Shown here one piece after another: positions 27,590-35,833 of a stretch of 64,000 nt of DNA. The DNA is from Providencia sneebia DSM 19967 (lineage in GTDB: Bacteria; Pseudomonadota; Gammaproteobacteria; Enterobacterales; Enterobacteriaceae), in contig NZ_CM001773.1 of NCBI RefSeq assembly GCF_000314895.2, positions 3,781,372-3,845,371 on the forward strand, read 5' to 3'. Every line of letters begins with the position of its first letter. Within the stretch, counting starts at the first letter, position 1. The translations under genes and the position numbers were made by a program. The notes beneath the pieces are model-generated. The model worked only from the letters and a program-made list of their open reading frames with translations, did not search any database and was not told where the DNA came from.

Positions 27590-28585
27590 TTAAATACTTT
27601 CTCCGAGAAGTAGATCAAAACCTACATCGAATGATGTTTGTGATAATTTGTTACCCGTCATTTTGGCTAATAAAACTTCTGCAGCTTTACGCCCCATTAA
27701 TTCTCTTGGGGTAAGCACACTCGCTAATTTAGGTGTCATCACTTGGCCAACATCATGCCCATGGAAACCTGCAATAGCTAACTCTTCTGGAATTTTTATA
27801 CCCAGTCGCTGACATTCAAAGATCACACCAATAGCAAGGTCATCATTCGTGCAAAATAGCCCATCTGTTTCAGGGTATTTTTGCTTACATTCATGTAATA
27901 ACTTCGCCCCTAGTGAATAAGATGAACTCATTGGCGTCATGATATTTTTAGGCTCTAAGCCCGCGTCGTACATAGCTTGTTCATAACCTTGTAAACGAAT
28001 AATCGTTCGTTCATCCTGTCGAGCCCCCAAATAAACGACATGTCGGCAACCTCGCGCAATCATAACCGCTGTCATTTGGCGAGAAGCTTCAAAATTATCA
28101 ATCCCTACAGCAATATCTAAACATGGCGAAACACTATCCATAAGTTCCACAACGGGGATGCCAGCTGTTTTTAACATTTTTAAAGTACGCTCAGTGTGTG
28201 TACGCTCTGCCAAAATCACACCATCAATATTGTACGAAAGTAAAAATGTGAGTCGTTCTTCTTCTTTCTTAGGCAAATAACCATAGTGCGCCAACATTGT
28301 TTGATAACCGTGGCGATCGGCAACCGTTTCAATTCCCCGGATCACCTCCGCAAAAACTTGGTTTGTTAACGATGGTAACAAAACACCAATTGAATGACTT
28401 GTCGCATTGGATAACAGATCTGGCGCTTTATTCGGTATATACCCCAATGTTTCAACAGCTTGAGCTATTTTACTGCGTAATGGTGCAGAAACTTGTTCAG
28501 GATCGCGCAAAAAGCGGCTAACTGTCATCTTAGTCACGCCGACTTGGTCGGCGACATCCTGTAGTGAAGGTCTTTTTTTCTTCAT
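27590..28585 (-). CDS. gntR: Gluconate operon repressor GntR (LacI family)
   Basis: A 331-residue LacI-family repressor, the exact length of E. coli GntR. The N-terminal HTH and hinge (SLQDVADQVGVTKMTVSRFLRDPEQVS, then NKAPDLLSNATSHSIGVLLPSL) precede a periplasmic-binding-type ligand domain that senses gluconate (VYLGARQDERTIIRLQGYEQA, DGLFCTNDDLAIGVIFECQRLG). It lies upstream of gntKU on the same strand, with its own promoter facing away from the molybdenum-type operon to the right. Confidence 0.94.
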   Translation of the reverse strand: MKKKRPSLQDVADQVGVTKMTVSRFLRDPEQVSAPLRSKIAQAVETLGYIPNKAPDLLSNATSHSIGVLLPSLTNQVFAEVIRGIETVADRHGYQTMLAHYGYLPKKEEERLTFLLSYNIDGVILAERTHTERTLKMLKTAGIPVVELMDSVSPCLDIAVGIDNFEASRQMTAVMIARGCRHVVYLGARQDERTIIRLQGYEQAMYDAGLEPKNIMTPMSSSYSLGAKLLHECKQKYPETDGLFCTNDDLAIGVIFECQRLGIKIPEELAIAGFHGHDVGQVMTPKLASVLTPRELMGRKAAEVLLAKMTGNKLSQTSFDVGFDLLLGESI

Positions 28586-28703
28586 ATATCCCGCATCGCT
28601 AGCATGGAGTTGATTAGCAATCTATGTTCAGTGATTTATCAAGGGATAGCAATATTGCTTACTGATTTACATCACAGAATAATTGAATTTGTCTCTTTTC
28701 TGT

Positions 28704-28759
28704 TTGACTCTGTACTCTGACTCCGTTAACTTCCGCGCTGTATACAAATAAACATAACG
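28704..28759 (+). promoter_or_regulatory. Promoter with ModE-like operator for the binding-protein/modD operon
   Basis: A candidate promoter TTGACT (28704-28709), 17 bp, TAACTT (28727-28732) is followed by a ModE-like site at 28736-28759: half-sites CGCTGTATA and AACATAACG around a 6-bp centre (CAAATA). Each half matches 7 of 9 positions of the ModE half-sites (CGNTATATA / TATATAACG), with the 9-6-9 spacing of the E. coli modA site. The location at the transcription start fits repression when molybdate (or tungstate) is plentiful. Confidence 0.65.
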
Positions 28760-28776
28760 AAATAAGTATTAATATT

Positions 28777-29811
28777 ATGGGAATCAATCGAAGATACTTC
28801 CTTAAATCTTGTGCTGCACTCGCCGCGCTTTACTATTTACCTGCCTATAGTAAAACCGAGCTGCCCGTTGAAGAAGCGCTTTTTGGAACTTTACCTGCAC
28901 CTGTAGATATTTGTAGAGTCATCAGTTCTGGTCCGCCAGCTGATTTGCTCTTATTTGCTATAGCACCTGAAAAAATGGTGGGATTTTCTGCCATTAATTT
29001 ACAAAAAGGTCATTCAGAGCTATTTGCTAAAGAATGGCGTGATTTGCCTATTTACGGTAGATTAGCTGGTCGTGGTAGCACACTTTCCTTAGAAAAATTA
29101 CTCGATTATTCTCCGCAATTAATTATAGATACCGGCAATATTGATGAGACATATCGTTCTCAAGCCGAAAAAGTGGCTAATCAAACAGGTATTCCTTATT
29201 TATTGCTTGTGGGTAATTTACAAGATTCACCGCAACAATTGCATCAACTCGGAAAAGTGCTTAGTGTCGATCAACAAGCACAAATGCTTAGTGAGGTTGC
29301 TAATCGCTACTTACAAGATGCTAGGCAATTCGCTAAAAGCAAAAATGAGCAACCGAGTTTTTACTTAGCAAGAGGCGCCAAAGGCTTAGAAACAGGGACT
29401 CAAGGCTCTATTCATACTGAAGCAATAGAAACTCTTGGTTTTCGTAATGTTGCGAATATACCCGGGTTTAAAGGGCTAACCACAGTTTCCATGGAACAAT
29501 TGTATGAATGGAACCCTGATATCATTATTACCCAATATGAAGAAGCAACTGAACTGATTAAACAATCAGCCTTATGGCAAGGCCTGACTGCCGTTTCATC
29601 CCATAAATTACTCACCTTTACAGGAATGCCTTTTGGTTGGTTAGATGGCCCTCCGGGTATTAACCGTTTATTGGGAATGCGCAGGCTACAAAGCCATTTT
29701 GATCCGCAAGTTGCTAAAACTATTCGTGATGATATTAAGCAGTTCTTTGATCTGTTTTATCACTCTTCATTGACTGACACTCAACTTGATATGCTAATGG
29801 ATAAGTCATGA
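28777..29811 (+). CDS. ABC transporter periplasmic binding protein (FecB/MolA type), Tat-exported
   Basis: A 344-residue class III (BtuF/FecB-type) binding protein. The N-terminus has a twin-arginine signal NRRYFLK followed by a hydrophobic stretch to about residue 25. The two lobes are joined by a long helix (about residues 150-195); ILDYSPQLIIDTGN-like and YEWNPDIIITQYEEA segments are typical. With the FecCD-type permease, ATPase and ModD after it and a ModE site ahead, molybdate or tungstate (as with MolA) is the best-supported substrate; an Fe or Co chelate is the alternative. Its TGA overlaps the permease ATG. Confidence 0.82.
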   Translation: MGINRRYFLKSCAALAALYYLPAYSKTELPVEEALFGTLPAPVDICRVISSGPPADLLLFAIAPEKMVGFSAINLQKGHSELFAKEWRDLPIYGRLAGRGSTLSLEKLLDYSPQLIIDTGNIDETYRSQAEKVANQTGIPYLLLVGNLQDSPQQLHQLGKVLSVDQQAQMLSEVANRYLQDARQFAKSKNEQPSFYLARGAKGLETGTQGSIHTEAIETLGFRNVANIPGFKGLTTVSMEQLYEWNPDIIITQYEEATELIKQSALWQGLTAVSSHKLLTFTGMPFGWLDGPPGINRLLGMRRLQSHFDPQVAKTIRDDIKQFFDLFYHSSLTDTQLDMLMDKS

Positions 29812-30812
29812 GTCGCACCCTAAAGCTACTATTGCTTATTATGATTTTTATCATCAGTTTTGGCATAGCTTTATAAAGTGGTAAGTACTCACTTACAATA
29901 AGCCAACTCTTCCAACTATTTGCCTCAGAATTTAGTCATCAAACTGTTATTGATGATCCCCGGAATGCCACTGTATTTTGGCAGATTCGTTTTCCTCGCA
30001 CACTGGCGGCTATTTTAATTGGTGGTGGATTAGCCATTGCAGGTGCGGCTTATCAAGGCATGTTTCGTAATCCTTTGGTTTCCCCTGATATCTTGGGCGT
30101 TTCCGCTGGAGCGGGTGTGGGTGCTGTCATTGGTATCTTTTTTAGCCAATCTCTAATTTATATCCAGATAGCGGCATTTATTGGTGGATTACTTGCTGTT
30201 AGCTTGGTCTGTTTAATTGCTCGTATGGCTCGCCAACACGACCCCATATTATCATTAGTGCTCGTTGGTGTGGCGATTAGTGCATTGTGTGGCTCTGCAA
30301 TCTCCTTAATGAAGATATTAGCGGATCCTTATACTCAGCTTCCATCAATCACCTTTTGGCTCCTTGGCGGCCTGTCATCCATCACACAAAGCGATCTGTT
30401 ATCTGCATTACCCATTATGTTACTTGGTATCATTCCATTGTTATTATTGCGCTGGAGAATGAATTTACTCAGTTTATCTGATGAAGAAGCCAGAAGTCTT
30501 GGTATCAATGTGACTGTAATCCGTGCCATCTTTATTGTGTCTGCAACATTAATTACAGCAAGTGCGGTATCCATTGCCGGCATCATTGGTTGGATAGGTT
30601 TAATTGTCCCACATATTACCAGAATGATAGTGGGTGCTAACTTTCGCTATCAGCTACCAGCATCAATGGCAATTGGTGCAATCATGTTACTAATTACAGA
30701 TACTCTTGCAAGAACCATTGCCTCAATTGAGCTTCCTTTAGGTATATTAACCTCTGCGGTTGGTGCGCCTTTCTTTTTAGCTATCTTGCTACAAACACGG
30801 AGAGCTAAATGA
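29808..30812 (+). pseudogene. FecCD/MolB-type ABC permease with premature TAA at codon 23
   Basis: The frame from ATG 29808 (overlapping the binding-protein stop as ATGA) reads 22 codons of first membrane helix, meets TAA at 29874-29876, then runs open for 311 codons to 30812. The rest is a normal FecCD permease: QIRFPRTLAAILIGGGLAIAGAAYQG, NPLVSPDILGVSAGAG, the ATPase-contact EEARSLGINV and GLIVPHITRM. The first in-frame ATG after the stop is 30060, which would lose two membrane helices; no GTG or TTG lies between. So the transporter is probably inactive in this sequence unless the stop is an error or read through. All other genes of the operon are intact. Confidence 0.85.
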
Positions 30813-31576
30813 GCCTAATTAGCGTCAAAGATGTCGCAATTGGTTACCATCATCAACCTATCATTGAACATATTAATCTTGAATTACAACAAGGTCTGAT
30901 GACGTGCCTCTTAGGGGCTAATGGCTGTGGTAAAACAACCTTAATGAAAACATTGTTAGGATTACTTCCTACCATTCATGGTGAAATTCGACTCAAAAAT
31001 AAACCCATAACGGCCTATAAAGCTGTCGAAATTGCAAAAATTATTGCTTATGTTCCCCAAGCCCATGATACGCCGTTTACATTTACTGTCATTGATATGG
31101 TAATGATGGGGTTGACTCCGCATATTTCGTTATTTTCTGCGCCCGGCGCTAAAGAGCGGGCTTTAGGGCAACAGCAACTTGAACGATTAGGCATCGAACA
31201 TCTTCAATATCGATTATATAGCACGCTAAGTGGTGGGGAAAAACAGCTAGTATTAATTGCACGTGCGTTAGTACAAAATCCATTAATGCTAATTATGGAT
31301 GAACCCGCCGCCAGCCTTGATTTTGGTAATCAAATCAGATTATTAAACCAAATAGAACAGCTTAAAAAGCAAGGTATTACGGTATTAATGTCAACCCATC
31401 ATCCACAACATGCAGCGATCATAGCTGATAACGTGATCTTACTTGATAAAAAGCATGGCGCAAGACAAGGTAGCACATCAAGTATGTTAACACTTACTAA
31501 CTTAGCAGAGCTTTACTCTATTGATGAGCAAAGTATCGCTGCACATGTTCAATTCTCTTCTCATTTTACTTGCTAG
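30809..31576 (+). CDS. ABC transporter ATPase, FecE/MolC type
   Basis: A 255-residue nucleotide-binding subunit with Walker A GANGCGKTT (about residues 35-43), Q-loop AYVPQ, signature LSGGEKQLV, Walker B LIMDEPAA and the switch His in STHHP. It drives uptake through the FecCD-type permease, whose stop codon it overlaps (ATGA at 30809-30812). Ten bases separate it from the methyltransferase gene, so all five genes form one unit. Confidence 0.93.
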   Translation: MSLISVKDVAIGYHHQPIIEHINLELQQGLMTCLLGANGCGKTTLMKTLLGLLPTIHGEIRLKNKPITAYKAVEIAKIIAYVPQAHDTPFTFTVIDMVMMGLTPHISLFSAPGAKERALGQQQLERLGIEHLQYRLYSTLSGGEKQLVLIARALVQNPLMLIMDEPAASLDFGNQIRLLNQIEQLKKQGITVLMSTHHPQHAAIIADNVILLDKKHGARQGSTSSMLTLTNLAELYSIDEQSIAAHVQFSSHFTC

Positions 31577-31586
31577 GGGCAGATTT

Positions 31587-32405
31587 ATGCTTATTCACCA
31601 ATTAGATTTTGCCAAGATGTACCAAGAACATATGCGACAAGCACAACGTACACGTAAAGAACCTGAACATTGGGATAAAAGAGCACAACAAATGGCTAAA
31701 AATTGCGCTAATCCTAATGATCCATATCTCATCCGGTTTCGTCAGTTAATGGATTTTACGGGTGCGAAAACATTGTTAGATGTTGGCTGTGGGCCTGGTT
31801 CAATTGCATTAAGTCTCGCAAATCAATTTCAATCCGTTATCGGTATTGATTACAGCATTGGCATGTTGCATGCCGCTAAAGAACGCGCGAATGATTTGAA
31901 TATCCATAATGTGGAATTTGAACAAATAGCTTGGGAAGATAGTTGGGAAAACTTGCCGAAAGTCGATATCTCAGTCGCTTCTCGCTCAACGTTAGTTGAT
32001 GATTTACAAGCAGCTTTACTGAAATTAAACCGACAAACTCGCCTGCGTGTTTATACCACTCATACCTTAAATCCAACATTTATTGATGAAAACATCATTA
32101 ATGCAATTGGCCGTGAAGTGATCCGTCTACCAACATATATTTATGCTGTGAATATTCTCCATCAAATGGGGATCAGAGCTAAGGTCAATTTTATTAAAAG
32201 CCCAAATATAGGCGGTTTTGATAGCTTCGATGCTTTTGTTGATAGCGTGAATTGGTCTTTAAAAGATCTCACACAAGATGAAACGGATAAATTACGTGCC
32301 TATTATGATAAACGCGTTGCATTAGGGCAGACAATTCCTTATCCATCAAGAGATTGGGCAATGGTTTCATGGGATGTTGTCGATGAAGCGGATTTAACAA
32401 TATGA
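31587..32405 (+). CDS. Class I SAM-dependent methyltransferase linked to ModD
   Basis: A 272-residue protein with the Rossmann SAM-binding motif LLDVGCGPGSIALSLA (about residues 60-75), then IGIDYSIGMLHAAKERA and the motif-IV-like segment VDISVASRSTLVDDL. ATG 31587 follows AGGGGCAG; a longer frame upstream overlaps the ATPase gene and is unlikely. The substrate is unknown. Its place between a metal-oxyanion ATPase and modD, with an ATGA overlap to modD, suggests action on a small molecule linked to molybdenum or tungsten handling, such as a chelator (inference only). Confidence 0.8.
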   Translation: MLIHQLDFAKMYQEHMRQAQRTRKEPEHWDKRAQQMAKNCANPNDPYLIRFRQLMDFTGAKTLLDVGCGPGSIALSLANQFQSVIGIDYSIGMLHAAKERANDLNIHNVEFEQIAWEDSWENLPKVDISVASRSTLVDDLQAALLKLNRQTRLRVYTTHTLNPTFIDENIINAIGREVIRLPTYIYAVNILHQMGIRAKVNFIKSPNIGGFDSFDAFVDSVNWSLKDLTQDETDKLRAYYDKRVALGQTIPYPSRDWAMVSWDVVDEADLTI

Positions 32406-33244
32406 TTTATATTTCAGATAATTTTATCGACCAACTTCTGTTAGATGATATTCAATATGGTGATCTCACCACTCGTTCACTTGGGCTTCAACGCCAACAA
32501 GGTGTCATGACATTTACGTCAAAAAAGGGTGGCTGTGTCAGTGGAATGAATATTGCCATGCGCATGCTAAATAAACTTAGTATTGAGTGCCAAGGTTTTT
32601 ATCAAGAGGGTGAAATTGTCGAACCAAATAGCTGTTTAATAACCGCCTCAGGTTCTATAGAAGCACTTCATCAAGGTTGGAAAGCCGTTCAAAATGTGCT
32701 TGAGTGGTGCGGTGGTGTCAGCCATTATACTTACCAAATGGTAACACAACTTCAGCAATATCAACCTGATGGCCAATTAGCCTGCACGCGAAAATCAATT
32801 CCTGCCACAAAACCATTAGCATTGACAGCAATTATTGCTGGAGGCGCAATCATTCATAGAGCAGGTAGCGCAGAAAGTATTTTATTGTTTACTAACCATC
32901 GAAATTGCCTTGCTGACCCAAATGATTGGCAGTCCCATATCCAACAATTAAGAACAGCGGCTCCCGAAAAACAGATTATTGTCGAAGCTGATAATATTGA
33001 ACAAACTTATCTCGCATTAGCCGCGAAAGCCGACATTATTCAACTTGATAAATTTACACCGCAGCAAGTACATCAATTACAGCAAGAAATAGATAAGCAC
33101 CAATATTCGTGCCGTTTATCTGTTGCGGGTGGAATTAATCTACAAACAATAGCGGAATATGCAAAAACAGGCGTAACTATTTTTGTAACGTCAGCGCCTT
33201 ACTACGCACCACCTAGAGATATAAAAGTCCATATTTCCACATAA
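32402..33244 (+). CDS. modD: ModD, NadC-like phosphoribosyltransferase family protein
   Basis: A 280-residue member of the quinolinate phosphoribosyltransferase fold, in the ModD branch found in molybdenum transport operons. It keeps DIQYGDLTTRSLG at the start, the WKAVQNVLEWCGGVSHYTYQMV helix, CTRKSIPATKPLAL (NadC has TRKTxPGxR), GGAIIHRAGSAESILLFTNH and the EADNIEQ and IQLDKF barrel strands. The exact reaction of ModD is not known; a riboside-phosphate transfer is expected from the fold. It is translationally coupled to the methyltransferase. Confidence 0.88.
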   Translation: MIYISDNFIDQLLLDDIQYGDLTTRSLGLQRQQGVMTFTSKKGGCVSGMNIAMRMLNKLSIECQGFYQEGEIVEPNSCLITASGSIEALHQGWKAVQNVLEWCGGVSHYTYQMVTQLQQYQPDGQLACTRKSIPATKPLALTAIIAGGAIIHRAGSAESILLFTNHRNCLADPNDWQSHIQQLRTAAPEKQIIVEADNIEQTYLALAAKADIIQLDKFTPQQVHQLQQEIDKHQYSCRLSVAGGINLQTIAEYAKTGVTIFVTSAPYYAPPRDIKVHIST

Positions 33245-33327
33245 TATCGCCAATACGCTAAAACAAATTTGAACCTCATCAGCTTTATTGCGCTGGTGGA
33301 GTTCCTGATTTATATAACGACATCTAT

Positions 33328-33351
33328 CGATATATAAAAAATAATATAACG
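33328..33351 (+). promoter_or_regulatory. ModE-like operator ahead of the TonB-dependent receptor gene
   Basis: Half-sites CGATATATA (33328-33336) and AATATAACG (33343-33351) around AAAAAT. The first half matches CGNTATATA fully and the second matches TATATAACG at 8 of 9, with the 9-6-9 layout of the E. coli modA site. A further isolated half-site TATATAACG lies at 33311-33319 and overlaps a candidate -10. It is a stronger match than the site at 28736. Confidence 0.8.
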
Positions 33352-33368
33352 AATGACTGGAATTTAAA

Positions 33369-35381
33369 ATGAAAATAAAACAAATAACCTATTTGGTTGG
33401 GATGGCTTTATTTACCACACATAGCTTTGCCACCACCACAGAAGAAGATAAAACCAATAAAGACGTCATGATGGTTTGGAGCACCCCGCTTGCTGCTGAC
33501 GAAAACATCATCACTCAATCGCAAATGAAGCAGCTCAATAAAACGAATGTTGCTCAAGCACTAAGCACAATGCCTGGGGTAGTGATCCAAAAATCAGGTA
33601 ACCGCAATGAAACGCAAGTTAATGTGCGTGGCTTTGATAGCCGACAAGTTCCAATCTTCTTTGATGGCATTCCAACTTATGTTCCCTATGATGGCACACT
33701 TGACCTTGGGCGCTTTATGACAAGCGAGCTATCGAGTGTTGAGCTATCAACAGGTTACACATCATTATTGCAAGGCCCTAACTTAATGGGTGGCGCAATT
33801 AACTTAACCACTGCTACGCCTAAAAAACCATTAGAAGCAGATATCAGCTTAAATCAAGGTTTTGCGCGCGGTGCAGATAATGCCCATAACATTAGCGCTA
33901 GATTAGGTGGTAGAAATGACCTTGGCTTTATTCAAGTCAGTGGAAGTCAATATAAACAACGTTTCATGGGGTTACCTGACTCAGCGGATAATAACCCATT
34001 AGCAGGTAGCCATGGACGCCGTACAAATTCAGCAACAGATGATAAACGCCTAATGCTCAAAATGGGCTGGACGCCACGTGAAGCCGATGAATATGTAGTG
34101 ACTTATTTAAAGCAAGATGGTGATAAAAATAGTGCGCCTAGTGCTGATAATAAAAAGCAACAAATTTGGCAGTGGCCAGAATATGACAAAGAAAGTTACT
34201 ACTTTAATGGTACAACACAGATCACTAACGATATAGCACTACAAAGCCGCCTATATCACGATAAATTTATTAATACATTACACCAATATAAATCTGTTCA
34301 GGATTATAAAGACGGCAAATTTAACTACAGCCATTATGATGATTACAGTAATGGCGCAGATATGCGTGTTGACTTTACACTCCGAGAACTGGATATGTTG
34401 TCCTTTGCCGCTCACTGGAAGGAAGATGTTCACCGTGCGCGCAGTAACAAATCTGTTCCTTATGGTCGCTATAAAGATCAAACTTGGTCAGTCGCAACTG
34501 AATACCAATGGGTTGCAACGAATAACCTCGATATTATTGGCGGTATTGGTTATGACTGGCGCAATAGTGATGATGGCAAACGTTATCTATACAACAAAAA
34601 AAATGTTGTTACCGGCATTGAAACCTATGACGATAATAGCCAACATGCATTTAATTGGGAACTGATGGCACGCTACCACCTAGAAAATAGTGACACCATT
34701 CAATTCTCCGTTTCTGATAGAAGCCGCTTCCCAACTCAAAAAGAGCGCTATACCAAAAATAAAATGAAAAATAATGATAGCTTTATCATTAACCCTCATT
34801 TAGATGCAGAACACGCCCTGACCTTCGATCTCACTTATAAAGGGATGATAACGCCTGATTGGTCATACAATGCTAGCGCTTATTATAATCATGTTTCTGA
34901 TGCCATTATGGCGCATTATATGGGGTATAACGCTGCTGAAGATTCTGATGTTTACCAAAACCGTAATAGCGGTAAAGTGAATTATGCTGGGATTGATTTA
35001 GGAACAAATGGCACAATAACTGATTGGATGGCAGTAGGATTAAGCTATAGTTATATTCACGCTGACCCTAAACATAAGAGCGTACGCCATGTGGCAGAAT
35101 TACCAACAAATAAAGCTTTTGCTTGGGTTAAATTTACGCCTTATGAACCACTTAATATAACGATTACTGAAGAAGCTAGAAATTGGGGTTATAACAATAT
35201 TGAAAGCAATGAAAAAGTCAGTGGTTTCGCTAAAACAGACCTACGTTTAGATTATAATTTAGGCCATGGTGTTTCTATTAATACCTCTATTAATAACTTA
35301 TTTGATAAATCATATCAATATACTGCGGGTTATATTGAAGAAGGCCGTAATTATTGGTTAGGTATCGATTATAAATATTAA
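33369..35381 (+). CDS. TonB-dependent outer-membrane receptor
   Basis: A 670-residue receptor: signal peptide ending in HSFA (about residue 22), a short TonB-box-like DVMMVWS, a plug domain (VAQALSTMPGVVIQKSGNRNETQVNVRGF, SSVELSTGYTSLLQGP, MGGAINL) and a 22-strand barrel ending in an aromatic (GRNYWLGIDYKY). It imports a bound ligand with energy from TonB. The wording is like siderophore/vitamin receptors, but the ModE-like site 18 bp before the ATG and the neighbouring transporter plus modD point to a molybdenum or tungsten compound, perhaps a chelate. The 125-bp gap after modD suggests its own promoter as well as read-through. Confidence 0.9.
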   Translation: MKIKQITYLVGMALFTTHSFATTTEEDKTNKDVMMVWSTPLAADENIITQSQMKQLNKTNVAQALSTMPGVVIQKSGNRNETQVNVRGFDSRQVPIFFDGIPTYVPYDGTLDLGRFMTSELSSVELSTGYTSLLQGPNLMGGAINLTTATPKKPLEADISLNQGFARGADNAHNISARLGGRNDLGFIQVSGSQYKQRFMGLPDSADNNPLAGSHGRRTNSATDDKRLMLKMGWTPREADEYVVTYLKQDGDKNSAPSADNKKQQIWQWPEYDKESYYFNGTTQITNDIALQSRLYHDKFINTLHQYKSVQDYKDGKFNYSHYDDYSNGADMRVDFTLRELDMLSFAAHWKEDVHRARSNKSVPYGRYKDQTWSVATEYQWVATNNLDIIGGIGYDWRNSDDGKRYLYNKKNVVTGIETYDDNSQHAFNWELMARYHLENSDTIQFSVSDRSRFPTQKERYTKNKMKNNDSFIINPHLDAEHALTFDLTYKGMITPDWSYNASAYYNHVSDAIMAHYMGYNAAEDSDVYQNRNSGKVNYAGIDLGTNGTITDWMAVGLSYSYIHADPKHKSVRHVAELPTNKAFAWVKFTPYEPLNITITEEARNWGYNNIESNEKVSGFAKTDLRLDYNLGHGVSINTSINNLFDKSYQYTAGYIEEGRNYWLGIDYKY

Positions 35382-35390
35382 TTGCTACTA

Positions 35391-35418
35391 AATAGGTAAG
35401 GGAGCTCCCTTACCTATT
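35391..35418 (+). terminator. Palindromic terminator after the receptor gene
   Basis: A 28-bp perfect palindrome with arms AATAGGTAAGGGAG and CTCCCTTACCTATT, ten bases past the stop, followed by an AT-rich tail with a T5 run near 35431. Confidence 0.75.
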
Positions 35419-35833
35419 ATTATTCATTCATTTTTATATTAATAATTATTAGTAAAGCAGTAAATTATTTATTAGGATTTTTCTCAATATTTATCATTAT
35501 TTAACAACAAAATCATCACAAAGCAAAAAAATCAGAATTTTATTTCTTTTTTAAAACAAAATACAGTAAAATAAAGATTGACAATCTAAATAATTATTAA
35601 TAATAAAATATTAATCTATAATATTGTTCAGAACAATATATTTGAGACCAACCATCAAAAAAGCTCATCCCACAATACTTGAAGTTAATGCAAACCCTAT
35701 TTAAACTATATGAATTATAAATACTTATAAAAATATACAACATTTTACATATATTAATGTTTATCAATATTTCCCTTTACACTCTAATCACATTGATTCT
35801 TCTATAATTATTTAAGAAATAAAGAGAGCACCA
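35419..35833. other. AT-rich region upstream of the MarT-like gene, with a 19-bp palindrome
   Basis: About 415 bp of extremely AT-rich DNA. It contains a perfect palindrome, ATATTGTTC (35621-35629), A, GAACAATAT (35631-35639), and a TTGACA near 35578 that could be a -35. No ORF or RNA gene is supported. The composition is typical of H-NS-bound horizontally acquired regions. Confidence 0.55.

Noticed and set aside
30809..33244. Ordinary iron-siderophore operon (FecBCDE type)
   Set aside because: The transporter proteins alone would allow this, but modD and two ModE-like operators, and the absence of a Fur-box-like sequence, favour molybdenum or tungsten; kept as the alternative.
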